Source of the DNA: Bauldia sp.
GTDB lineage: Bacteria > Pseudomonadota > Alphaproteobacteria > Rhizobiales > Kaistiaceae
Length of the DNA stretch: 64,000 nt
Assembly: GCA_026126065.1 (NCBI GenBank)
Contig: JAHCJY010000001.1
Span: 496,001 to 560,000 of the forward strand
Direction: 5' to 3'
Positions within the stretch are counted from its first letter, which is position 1. Every line of letters begins with the position of its first letter. The position numbers and the translations under genes are program-made. The notes beneath the pieces are model-generated. The model had not been told where the DNA came from. It did not search any database and saw nothing but the letters and a program-made list of their open reading frames with translations. Positions 1 through 8,868 of this stretch are shown here, piece by piece.

Positions 1-471
1 ATCCTCGACCGCATCGACCTTCGCAGCGTCCGCCAGGTGGGCTTCACCGAGGCCGAGATGATCTCCAAGCGCGTCCTCGCGCTGTACGACGAGGGCGCCT
101 TCGATGTCGCGACGCTCCACTTCTCGACCTTCAAGTCGGTGATCTCGCAGATCCCGACCGCCAAGCAGCTTATTCCGGCCGAGATCGCCGGCGAGGTCGC
201 CGCGACGGGATCGGCGGCCGCCTATGAGTACGAGCCGGACGAGGAGACCATCCTCCGCGACCTCCTGCCCCGGAACATCTCGGTGCAGATTCTGCGCGCG
301 CTCCTCGAGAACAACGCCGGCTTCTATGGCGCCCAGATGAACGCGATGGACAATGCCACGCGCAACGCCGGCGACATGATGAACCGCTACACGCTCGAAT
401 ATAACCGCAGCCGGCAAGCCCAGATCACGAAGGAACTCATCGAGATCATTTCGGGCGCCGAAGCGGTATAA
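1..471 (+). CDS. atpG: ATP synthase F1 subunit gamma, C-terminal part (5' truncated by window)
   Basis: The frame is open from the first base and ends at a TAA, giving the last 156 residues of the gamma subunit, the central rotor stalk of F1F0-ATP synthase. The C-terminal helix carries the family signature ([13 protein letters not shown], then [16 protein letters not shown]), which packs inside the alpha3beta3 ring. The N-terminal half lies outside the window. Position directly ahead of atpD and atpC matches the usual alphaproteobacterial order atpH-atpA-atpG-atpD-atpC. The only unusual feature is the small gene between it and atpD. Confidence 0.97.
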   Translation: MLDRIDLRSVRQVGFTEAEMISKRVLALYDEGAFDVATLHFSTFKSVISQIPTAKQLIPAEIAGEVAATGSAAAYEYEPDEETILRDLLPRNISVQILRALLENNAGFYGAQMNAMDNATRNAGDMMNRYTLEYNRSRQAQITKELIEIISGAEAV

Positions 472-501
472 GGTTCCGGTGGGGCGCTAGGACACGAGCC
501 G

Positions 502-2267
<1,766 letters not shown>

Positions 2268-2275
2268 GTCCGACT

Positions 2276-2377
2276 TAGCGAATAGCGAATAGGGAGCAGC
2301 GAATAGGGGAAGCGACAGAGGAACGACCAGCGGCACACGGCCACTGGCTATTCGCCATTCGCTACTCGCCATTCGCT
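2276..2377. repeat. Imperfect palindrome built of GCGAATAG units between atpD and atpC
   Basis: Bases 2276-2309 contain repeats of AGCGAATAG, and bases 2346-2377 contain nearly the reverse complement (CTATTCGCCATTCGCT and similar). About 24 of 30 positions in the two arms are complementary, so the transcript could form a long hairpin in the atpD-atpC gap. No terminator T-run follows, so read-through into atpC is expected. Confidence 0.75.
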
Positions 2378-2385
2378 CTGACGCC

Positions 2386-2811
2386 ATGGCCGACAACTTC
2401 AAGTTCGACCTCGTTTCGCCGGAGCGGCTCGTGATGTCGGAGCCGGCGACGCAGGTCGTGGTGCCGGGCACCGAGGGCCAGTTCACCGTGATGGCCGGCC
2501 ACGCGCCGGTCATGACGACGCTCCGTCCGGGCGTCCTTGATGCCACGCTCGGCAGCGGCAAGCGCGAGCGGATCTTCGTCCGCGGCGGCTTCGCCGACGT
2601 GAACGCCGCCGGGCTGACGGTGCTTGCCGAGCAGGCGATCCCGCTTGCGGAGCTTGAGGCCGAGACCATCAACGGCCTCATCCAGGAAGCCGAGGCGGAG
2701 ATCGCTGCGGCCAAGGACGAGACCGAGCGCGCCGACGCCACGCTCAAGCGCGACCAGCTCCGCGACGTCGCCGCAGAGGCCGGCCGGCCGGCGGGCGGCT
2801 CGACGCATTAG
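2386..2811 (+). CDS. atpC: ATP synthase F1 subunit epsilon
   Basis: A 141-residue epsilon subunit. The N-terminal beta-sandwich begins KFDLVSPERLVMSE and includes VVPGTEGQFTVMAGHAP, both family signatures; a short alpha-helical C-terminal part follows (LKRDQLRDVAAEAG). The protein couples the rotor to F1 and inhibits ATP hydrolysis. It ends the operon and is followed by a rho-independent terminator. The gap from atpD is 118 bases and is largely filled by the GCGAATAG palindrome, which could alter its expression relative to atpD. Confidence 0.96.
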   Translation: MADNFKFDLVSPERLVMSEPATQVVVPGTEGQFTVMAGHAPVMTTLRPGVLDATLGSGKRERIFVRGGFADVNAAGLTVLAEQAIPLAELEAETINGLIQEAEAEIAAAKDETERADATLKRDQLRDVAAEAGRPAGGSTH

Positions 2812-2834
2812 CGGCTTCTGGCGGGTTCCGATCG

Positions 2835-2864
2835 AAGGCCCGGCATCGCTCGGGCCTTTGTTCG
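2835..2864 (+). terminator. Rho-independent terminator after atpC
   Basis: A perfect 8-bp stem (AAGGCCCG at 2835-2842 with CGGGCCTT at 2851-2858) has an 8-base loop and is followed by TGTTCGTTTC. It lies 24 bases after the atpC stop and should end the ATP synthase operon. Confidence 0.8.
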
Positions 2865-2956
2865 TTTCGACCGTCCCGGGGTCAGCCCGACGCGGGGCGG
2901 ATGCCGGTCCCGGTCAGAATTACCGATCGACCACCAGCCGAGGGATCGGACGCCGG

Positions 2957-4837
2957 CTACTCCGCCAGCGCCCTTGCGGGCTGGCCTTCGGGCTCGTCCG
3001 CCTCCTCGTCCTCGTTCGCCTTGTTGGCGTTCCATAGAATTGCAACGCCTGCGAGTGCGGACAGGATCGACGCCCCGAAGATGGCAATCTTGGCGGCGGC
3101 GAAGTCGGATTCGAGCGCGAAGGCCTGGCCGGCGATGAAGAGAGACATCGTGAAGCCGATGCCGGCGAGCGAGCCGGCGCCGAGGAGCTGGCGCCAGTTG
3201 TAGCCATGCGGCGGGTCGGCAAGCTTCAGGCGGACCGCAAGCCATGCCAGCAGGAAGAACCCGGCCGGCTTGCCGATGAACAGGCCGGCGAAGATCGCCA
3301 GCATCAGACCCGTATGGCCCGCGAACACGTCGGTGGCGATCAGGACGCCGCCATTGGCGAGCGCGAAGATCGGCAGCACGACGTAACTGGATCGTGCGGC
3401 GGCGACCCGCAGCAGGCGATCGGCCGGGGATTCGAGGCGGTCGTAGATCGTGTTGAGGGCGCGCATGGCGCCGTCGGACGGACCCTGGCGCAGGACTTCG
3501 TTCGAGTGCTTTGCCTCCTCGGTGACGATGGCGTTGGCCTGGATCATCAGAGCGCCGAGGTCGGGCGGCGGCCGGGTAGGGATGAAGGCCGCCAGCACGA
3601 TGCCGGCAAGCGTCGCGTGGAGTCCGCCCTCATGGACGCAGAACCACAGGATCACGCCGAGGATCAGATACGGAGTCAGCCGGTAGACTTTTCCGTAGTT
3701 GAGGAAGCCGAGCGCCGCGGTCACGGCGGCGGCCGCCCCAAGCCATTCCCAGTGCATATCGCCCGAGTAGAAGACGGCAACGACCGCCACCGCGCCGATA
3801 TCGTCGATGATGGCGGCGGCGGTGAGGAAGACGCGGAGTTCGATCGGGACCTTGCTTCCCATCATTACCATGATGGCGACGGCAAAGGCCGTGTCGGTTG
3901 CCATCGGGACGCCCCAGCCATTGCCCCAGGCGGGGTTCTGGTTGACGAGGAGGTAGAGGATCACCGGCACGATCATGCCGCCGAGCGCCGCCGCGATCGG
4001 CAGCGTGGCCGATTTCCGGCTCGCGAGATGGCCGACGGTGAACTCGCGTTTGATCTCGAGGCCGACGACCAGGAAGAAGATGGTCAGCAGGCCGTCGTTG
4101 ATCCAGTGGAGCAGCGACATGTGGAATTCGAGCGAGCCGATGGTGATGCCGGCCTCACGCTCCCAGAACGACGTGAAGTCCTCGCCGACGCCGGTGTTGG
4201 TGAGAATGACCGCAACGAGCGCCGCTATGATGAGAAGGAGGCCGGCTGACGGGCCCCAGCCCGCGAACGAGATTGCGGCCGCCAGCACTCGAGGCCCGAG
4301 GCGACCGATGATGGCGTCGCGGAAGGAGACCGTGTCCCACGGGCCGTCGTAACGGCGGCCGTTGATGAAGAACGTCGGCGTAAATCGGACGCCGCTTGAG
4401 ACCGCGCTCTGCATGTCGGCCGCGACGCGCGCCTTCGCCGCGGCTTCCTCGCGCGCGGCCTGCTCGGCATCCTCATGGTCGATGCCGAGGTCCGCGGCGA
4501 CCGCCTTGAGATCCTCCTCCGTCAGCGTCGCGGACCGCGTCATCAGCTTGATGTGCGTGTCCCAGAACTTCTCCGGCGGCGCGCGTTCGGCAAGGTCGGC
4601 GGCGCGGCGGGCAAGTTCGCTGCCCGTCACCGGGCGGTGGCGGAACACATACTTCAGGCGGTTGCCAAGCTCGTCGCGAACTTCGGTGAGATGGGCGTTG
4701 GCAGCGCGGCAATGCGGGCAGGAATAGCTGCCGTACTCGACCAGCGTCAGCGGCGCATCGGGGTTGCCGAGGATGTGGTCGACCGCATTGTCCACCGGAC
4801 GATCGAGCCGATGCACCTCGCTGCCAGCATGTGCCAT
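2957..4837 (-). CDS. nhaA: Na+/H+ antiporter NhaA with N-terminal DsbA-like thioredoxin domain
   Basis: A 626-residue fusion. Residues 1 to about 190 form a DsbA-like domain with active site CPHC at 40-43 and a likely cis-Pro segment (FTPTFFINGRRYDG). From about 195 onward is a complete NhaA antiporter with about 12 membrane helices. It keeps the ATDTAFA segment and the paired aspartates of AAIIDDIGAVAVV, which correspond to the ion-binding Asp163/Asp164 of E. coli NhaA. The ATG at 4837 has a strong AAGAAGG ribosome site. NhaA exchanges 2 H+ for 1 Na+ in pH and salt homeostasis. The thioredoxin domain has no signal peptide, so its location is unclear. It is convergent with the atp operon. Confidence 0.93.
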   Translation of the reverse strand: MAHAGSEVHRLDRPVDNAVDHILGNPDAPLTLVEYGSYSCPHCRAANAHLTEVRDELGNRLKYVFRHRPVTGSELARRAADLAERAPPEKFWDTHIKLMTRSATLTEEDLKAVAADLGIDHEDAEQAAREEAAAKARVAADMQSAVSSGVRFTPTFFINGRRYDGPWDTVSFRDAIIGRLGPRVLAAAISFAGWGPSAGLLLIIAALVAVILTNTGVGEDFTSFWEREAGITIGSLEFHMSLLHWINDGLLTIFFLVVGLEIKREFTVGHLASRKSATLPIAAALGGMIVPVILYLLVNQNPAWGNGWGVPMATDTAFAVAIMVMMGSKVPIELRVFLTAAAIIDDIGAVAVVAVFYSGDMHWEWLGAAAAVTAALGFLNYGKVYRLTPYLILGVILWFCVHEGGLHATLAGIVLAAFIPTRPPPDLGALMIQANAIVTEEAKHSNEVLRQGPSDGAMRALNTIYDRLESPADRLLRVAAARSSYVVLPIFALANGGVLIATDVFAGHTGLMLAIFAGLFIGKPAGFFLLAWLAVRLKLADPPHGYNWRQLLGAGSLAGIGFTMSLFIAGQAFALESDFAAAKIAIFGASILSALAGVAILWNANKANEDEEADEPEGQPARALAE

Positions 4838-5001
4838 GCGAAGACCTTCTTGCCCCGGCCGCGTAGCGTTTCGCGGCACTGCCCCGACGCCATTGTGCCG
4901 AATTCCGCGTGGTCGGTTCAAGCCGCGGAAATGGGCAGCATGGCCGCAGTCCCAGCGTCCTTGCCAACGGAGTCGGCTCGCTGATGCGGCAAGGCCCCTG
5001 A

Positions 5002-5190
5002 ATCTCCCTCGCCCCGGCGGGGAGAGGGATGCGGAGCTTGGTGAGCCGAAGGCGAGCCTAGCAAAGCAGGGTGAGGGGGCGCCGCCCGAAGAAACTCACC
5101 ACCGGTGCCCACTCACCCTCCATCCCTAGGCTCGACTTCCCCTCGCCAAGGGCTGGAGCCCTCTCTCCGATGGGGCGAGGGGGACTTCAA
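5002..5190. repeat. Dispersed intergenic repeat, family A, copy 1
   Basis: This 480-base gap between nhaA and arsR contains hairpin-rich sequence (CTCCCTCGCCCCGGCGGGGAG, and CATCCCTAGGCTCG followed by CGCCAAGGGCTGGAGCCCTC). Nearly the same blocks recur in the same order at 22541-22756. No gene is supported here. Such palindromic elements are common in Rhizobiales intergenic DNA. Confidence 0.75.
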
Positions 5191-5255
5191 CCGAGGGGCC
5201 GCCCAACGGATCGTGACGAGTGCACCGGCATTCCGACGCGAATGAAACAGGCCTG

Positions 5256-5284
5256 TTGACATGGATCGCGTCGCGGCGTACTTA
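5256..5284 (+). promoter_or_regulatory. Sigma-70 type promoter of the arsR operon
   Basis: TTGACA (5256-5261) and TACTTA (5279-5284) are separated by exactly 17 bases. Transcription should begin near 5291, about 30 bases ahead of the arsR start codon. Confidence 0.7.
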
Positions 5285-5313
5285 ACCAACATGTTAATTA
5301 GCTGATCGGTTAA
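5282..5313 (+). promoter_or_regulatory. Candidate ArsR operator
   Basis: TTAACC (5282-5287) and GGTTAA (5308-5313) form an inverted repeat that overlaps the -10 box and expected start site, enclosing an AT-rich centre (ATGTTAATTA). Position and symmetry suit autorepression by the ArsR protein encoded just downstream; binding is inferred. Confidence 0.55.
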
Positions 5314-5319
5314 ACAAGC

Positions 5320-5667
5320 ATGGCTACGGACCATCTCAGCACGACCCTCTCGGCTCTCGCCGACCCGACCCGGCGCGGCATCCTCGCCCGGCTCGCGCTC
5401 GGCGAGGCCTCCGTGACGGAACTCGCAGAGCCCTACGACATGAGCCTTCCGGCCATCTCCAAGCACCTGAAGGTGCTGGAGACCGCGGGGCTCATCTCGC
5501 GGACGCGCGATGCGCAGTTCCGGCCGTGCAAGCTGGAAGCGGCGCCACTGCGTGAGATCGCCGACTGGCTCGAATTCTATCGCCGGCACTGGGAGGAAAG
5601 CCTCGACCGCCTCGGCGACTATCTCAAGCAACTCCAGAAGGGATCGACCGATGACAGCCGCAGCTAG
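5320..5667 (+). CDS. ArsR family transcriptional regulator
   Basis: A 115-residue winged-helix repressor. It has the typical ALADPTRRGILARLALGE opening, the recognition helix LPAISKHLKVLE, and the wing GLISRTRDAQFRPC. The metal-binding CVC motif of ArsR/SmtB is absent; the ADPTRR...SKHLKVLE form is that of ArsR regulators paired with AHSA1/SRPBCC proteins, which are thought to respond to other signals. It overlaps the next gene by 17 bases, so the two are translationally coupled. A clear promoter and candidate operator precede it, suggesting autoregulation of the ArsR-SRPBCC operon. Confidence 0.92.
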   Translation: MATDHLSTTLSALADPTRRGILARLALGEASVTELAEPYDMSLPAISKHLKVLETAGLISRTRDAQFRPCKLEAAPLREIADWLEFYRRHWEESLDRLGDYLKQLQKGSTDDSRS

Positions 5668-6613
5668 GAAGACGCCCGCCGCAAGGATCGAACCGATGGC
5701 CCACGAAACGATGACCATGACCCGCACCTTCCACGCGCCGCGCGCGGCCGTGTGGGCGGCCTGGACCGAGGCGGAACAGCTGAAGGCCTGGTGGGGCCCG
5801 CACCACTTCAGCAATGCCGAGGTCAGCGTCGACCTCCGCGTCGGCGGCATCCAGCGCATCGACATGCGCGGCCCGGACGGCGCGAGCTACCCGCTGGCGT
5901 CGACATACCGCGAAATCCGCGCGCCGGAGCGCCTCGTGCTCCTCAACCGCGTGATGGAGGACGTCACCGGCAACGCACTGTTCGAGGTCCTGACGACCGT
6001 CACCTTCGCCGAGGACCGCGGCAGGACCACCCTGACCGTCGTCGAGGAGGTGATGAGCGCCCATGAAGGCGCCGCACGGCACCTTGCCGGCATGGAAGCG
6101 GGAATGGACCAGAGCCTCGAACGGCTCGGCGCCCATCTCGGCAGCCTCGTGCTGGCAGTGCCCGACGACGAGCCCATCCTCTGGATGGCCCGCATCTTCG
6201 ACGCGCCGCGCGACCTCGTGTGGCAGGCGCTGACCGACCCGAAGCATGCGGTGCACTGGTGGGGCCAGCGCGCGGCGAAGAACGTCGTGTTCGAGATGGA
6301 CAGCCGGCCGGGCGGCAAGTGGCGCGTCCACCAGCAATATCCCGACGGCCAGGTGTTCAAATTCAAGGGCGAGGTACGCGAGGTCGAGGCCCCGCACCGG
6401 ATCGTCCAGACCTTCGGCATGGAAGACATGTTCGAGGACAAGGTCATCGTCGAGACGGTGACGCTGACCGACATCGGCAATGGCCGCACCCTCTACAAGG
6501 TCGTGTCGCGCTTCGAGAACTTTGATGACCGCGCCGGCATGATCATGAGCGGCATGTCCTACGGCGCCCAGGAGATGCTGAACCGCCTCGACGAATACGT
6601 CCGGACGCTCTGA
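5651..6613 (+). CDS. SRPBCC protein with two tandem AHSA1 domains
   Basis: A 320-residue protein with two Activator-of-Hsp90-like (AHSA1) START-fold domains, about residues 20-160 and 175-318. Each begins with a variant of RTFHAPRAAVWAAWT and a WWGP motif (KAWWGPHHFS; HWWGQRAAK). The fold encloses a hydrophobic pocket; ligand or partner is unknown. The ATG at 5651 has AGAAGGG 8 bases upstream and lies inside the arsR gene. It continues the arsR operon and is followed after 33 bases by a paralogue of the same two-domain layout. Confidence 0.88.
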   Translation: MTAAARKTPAARIEPMAHETMTMTRTFHAPRAAVWAAWTEAEQLKAWWGPHHFSNAEVSVDLRVGGIQRIDMRGPDGASYPLASTYREIRAPERLVLLNRVMEDVTGNALFEVLTTVTFAEDRGRTTLTVVEEVMSAHEGAARHLAGMEAGMDQSLERLGAHLGSLVLAVPDDEPILWMARIFDAPRDLVWQALTDPKHAVHWWGQRAAKNVVFEMDSRPGGKWRVHQQYPDGQVFKFKGEVREVEAPHRIVQTFGMEDMFEDKVIVETVTLTDIGNGRTLYKVVSRFENFDDRAGMIMSGMSYGAQEMLNRLDEYVRTL

Positions 6614-6646
6614 CGGGGCCGGGACTTCACGCGAAAGGAAACGACC

Positions 6647-7630
6647 ATGAGGACCGCGACGATGCCCGCAGAGGCGGCACAGGCGCACCCCGACGTCACC
6701 ATCATCCGCACCTTCCACGCGCCGCAGCGGCTCGTGTGGGAGGCCTTCACGAAGGAGGAGCACCTCAAGGCGTGGTGGGGACCGCACTGGTTCAGCAATG
6801 GCCGCGTCGAGGTCGACCTCCGCGTCGGCGGCCGGATGCGGATCGACATGCAGTCGCCCGACGGGCACGTGTTTCCGATGCACGGCCTCTTCAAGGAGAT
6901 CTCGCCGTATGACCGGCTCGTCCTCCTCGACAGCGCCTTCATGGACGAGAAGGGCGTCTCGAAACTCGAGACGCTGACGACAATCACCCTGTCCGAGGAT
7001 GCCGGCCGCACCACCGTGACGGTGCTTGCCCAGGTCATCCATGTCGATCCGGAACTCCTGCCGGCGCTCGCGGGCATGGAGGAGGGCTGGGGCATGAGCC
7101 TCGAACGCCTCGGCGGCCATCTCGGCAGCCTCATCATTGCTTTGCCGGATTCGGAACCGGTGGTGCGGATGTCGCGCATCTTCGATGCGCCGAAGGCGCT
7201 CGTCTGGGAGGCGCTCACCAATGCGGAGCACCTGAAGCACTGGTGGGGGCCGCGGGCGATGAAGACGGTGCATTGCGAGATGGATGCGCGTCCCGGGGGA
7301 AGCTGGGCAATCCACCAGATCGTCGATTCGCCGGAATCGATCGGCGGCACGCCCGCCGGGACGCTCCTCAAGTTCAGGGGGAAGGTCCTTGAGGTCGACC
7401 CGCCCGACCGCCTCGTCCAGACCTTCGGCATGGAAGGCGAGTGGGGCGACCAGGAGATCCGCGAAGTCGTCACGCTCACCGACCTCGGCGATGGCCGCAC
7501 GCTCTATCAGGCCGTCTCCTACGCCAACTCCTTCGAGGAGCGCGAGGCGGCGCTCGCCACCGGCATGTCCTACGGGGCGCAGGAGATGTTCGACCGCCTC
7601 GACGAGTACCTGCCGCACCTGAAGGCGTAG
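6647..7630 (+). CDS. SRPBCC protein with two tandem AHSA1 domains (paralogue)
   Basis: A 327-residue paralogue of the preceding gene. Domain 1 (about 15-160) has RTFHAPQRLVWEAF and KAWWGPHWFSNGR; domain 2 (about 175-325) has RIFDAPKALVWEAL and KHWWGPRAMK. Similarity is strongest between equivalent domains of the two proteins, pointing to duplication of an already two-domain gene. A GAAAGGAAA ribosome site precedes the ATG. It is third in the arsR operon and followed by a hairpin terminator. The biochemical role is unknown; ArsR-linked AHSA1 proteins are often assigned to stress responses without proof. Confidence 0.87.
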   Translation: MRTATMPAEAAQAHPDVTIIRTFHAPQRLVWEAFTKEEHLKAWWGPHWFSNGRVEVDLRVGGRMRIDMQSPDGHVFPMHGLFKEISPYDRLVLLDSAFMDEKGVSKLETLTTITLSEDAGRTTVTVLAQVIHVDPELLPALAGMEEGWGMSLERLGGHLGSLIIALPDSEPVVRMSRIFDAPKALVWEALTNAEHLKHWWGPRAMKTVHCEMDARPGGSWAIHQIVDSPESIGGTPAGTLLKFRGKVLEVDPPDRLVQTFGMEGEWGDQEIREVVTLTDLGDGRTLYQAVSYANSFEEREAALATGMSYGAQEMFDRLDEYLPHLKA

Positions 7631-7644
7631 CAGGCTGACACTCC

Positions 7645-7665
7645 GGCCCGCGCGCGTCGCGGGCC
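7645..7665 (+). terminator. Hairpin terminator after the SRPBCC operon
   Basis: GGCCCGCG (7645-7652) pairs perfectly with CGCGGGCC (7658-7665) around a 5-base loop. It lies 14 bases after the second SRPBCC stop; the T-run after it is weak. Confidence 0.55.
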
Positions 7666-7812
7666 TCCCCACTGATCGACCACCGACGCGGCGCGGCATC
7701 GCCCCCGCCGCGACCGGCCCCACCTTGCCTCACAAGACCCAGCCCGCACGAGCCCCGTGCCGGGAACGGGAAACCCTTGCCCGCGTGCCGGGCTTCGAAC
7801 GGAGACACTGCC

Positions 7813-8709
7813 ATGCTGAGACGCACATTCCTTGCCGGGGCGATCGCCCTTCCGGCCATCGCCCTGGCGTTCCCCGCCACCGCCCAGATGACACCGCCGC
7901 CGGCGATCGCGCCGGTTTCCACCGGCGTCGCGCCGGTCGGCGAGGCCGGCATCTACTACGAGGTGTTCGGCGAAGGGCCGACGCTCCTTCTCCTCCACGG
8001 CGCCTACACCTCGATCAACCTCAACTGGGGCGCGGTGATCCCGGCGCTCGCCGAGCACCACCAGGTCATCGCCATCGACGCGCAGGGCCATGGCCACACC
8101 GCCGACGTCCCCGGCCGGCCGATCACCTATGAGGGCATGGCCGACGACGCCGCCGGCGTCCTGCAGCACCTCGGCATCGCCACCGCGGACGTGCTCGGCT
8201 ATTCGCTTGGCGGCGGCGCGGCGCTGCAGCTCGCCATCCGCCATCCGGAGATGGTTTCCCGGCTCATCGTCGCTTCGGCCGGATACAGCTCCGACGGCTA
8301 CCACCCGGAGATCCTGGCCGGGATCGAAATGCTCACGCCGGAAATGTTCGCCGGAACCCCGCTCGAAGCCGACTACATGGCGACGGCGCCCAACCCCGCG
8401 GACTGGCCGGTGCTGATGGAGAAGCTGAAGGCGCTCGACGCCGCGCCGTTCGACTGGAGCGCCGATGTTGCTGCGATCACGGCCGAGACGCTTCTCATCT
8501 TCGGCGACGCCGATGCCCTCCGCGTGCCGCACATCGCCGAGATGTTCCTGCTCATGGGCGGCGGCGTTGCCGGCGACTATGCCGGCATCCCGCGCGTCCG
8601 GCTCGCGGTGCTGCCGGGCACGACGCATGTCGGCGTGATGATGCAGCCCGACCTGCTCCTCGCGATCGTCGAGCCGTTCCTCGCCGGCGAGGCGCCCGCG
8701 ACGCCGTAG
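7813..8709 (+). CDS. Exported alpha/beta-fold hydrolase
   Basis: A 298-residue alpha/beta hydrolase. The start at 7813 has GGAG 9 bases upstream and gives a Tat-type signal peptide (LRRTFLAGA, hydrophobic stretch, ATAQ cleavage near residue 25). The fold shows an oxyanion loop LLLLHGAYTS, the nucleophile elbow GYSLGGG, an acid region FGDADAL, and the catalytic His in LPGTTHVGVM. The family includes esterases, haloperoxidase-like enzymes and lactonases, so the substrate cannot be named. It follows the SRPBCC operon after a terminator and has its own strong downstream hairpin. Confidence 0.88.
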   Translation: MLRRTFLAGAIALPAIALAFPATAQMTPPPAIAPVSTGVAPVGEAGIYYEVFGEGPTLLLLHGAYTSINLNWGAVIPALAEHHQVIAIDAQGHGHTADVPGRPITYEGMADDAAGVLQHLGIATADVLGYSLGGGAALQLAIRHPEMVSRLIVASAGYSSDGYHPEILAGIEMLTPEMFAGTPLEADYMATAPNPADWPVLMEKLKALDAAPFDWSADVAAITAETLLIFGDADALRVPHIAEMFLLMGGGVAGDYAGIPRVRLAVLPGTTHVGVMMQPDLLLAIVEPFLAGEAPATP

Positions 8710-8715
8710 CCACGC

Positions 8716-8748
8716 GCCACGGGATCGCCCCGGCGGCGATCCCGTGGC
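8716..8748 (+). terminator. Long hairpin after the hydrolase gene
   Basis: A perfect 14-bp stem (GCCACGGGATCGCC with GGCGATCCCGTGGC) encloses a 5-base loop (8730-8734), 6 bases after the hydrolase stop. There is no T-run, so it may act as an RNA-stabilising hairpin as much as a terminator. Confidence 0.6.
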
Positions 8749-8868
8749 AGCGCTGCCACAGTCGGCCGGAACATGCATGCAAGGCCGGTCAACCGGCCCG
8801 CGAGGCGCAATGACCGTGCTAGCCTCGGATTCGGCAGGGTCGTGGCGACCCCGTTCGGGGGCTTTCGG

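Noticed and set aside
5624..7723. Long minus-strand frame opposite the SRPBCC genes
   Set aside because: Antisense of two clear AHSA1 genes that have ribosome sites and motifs.
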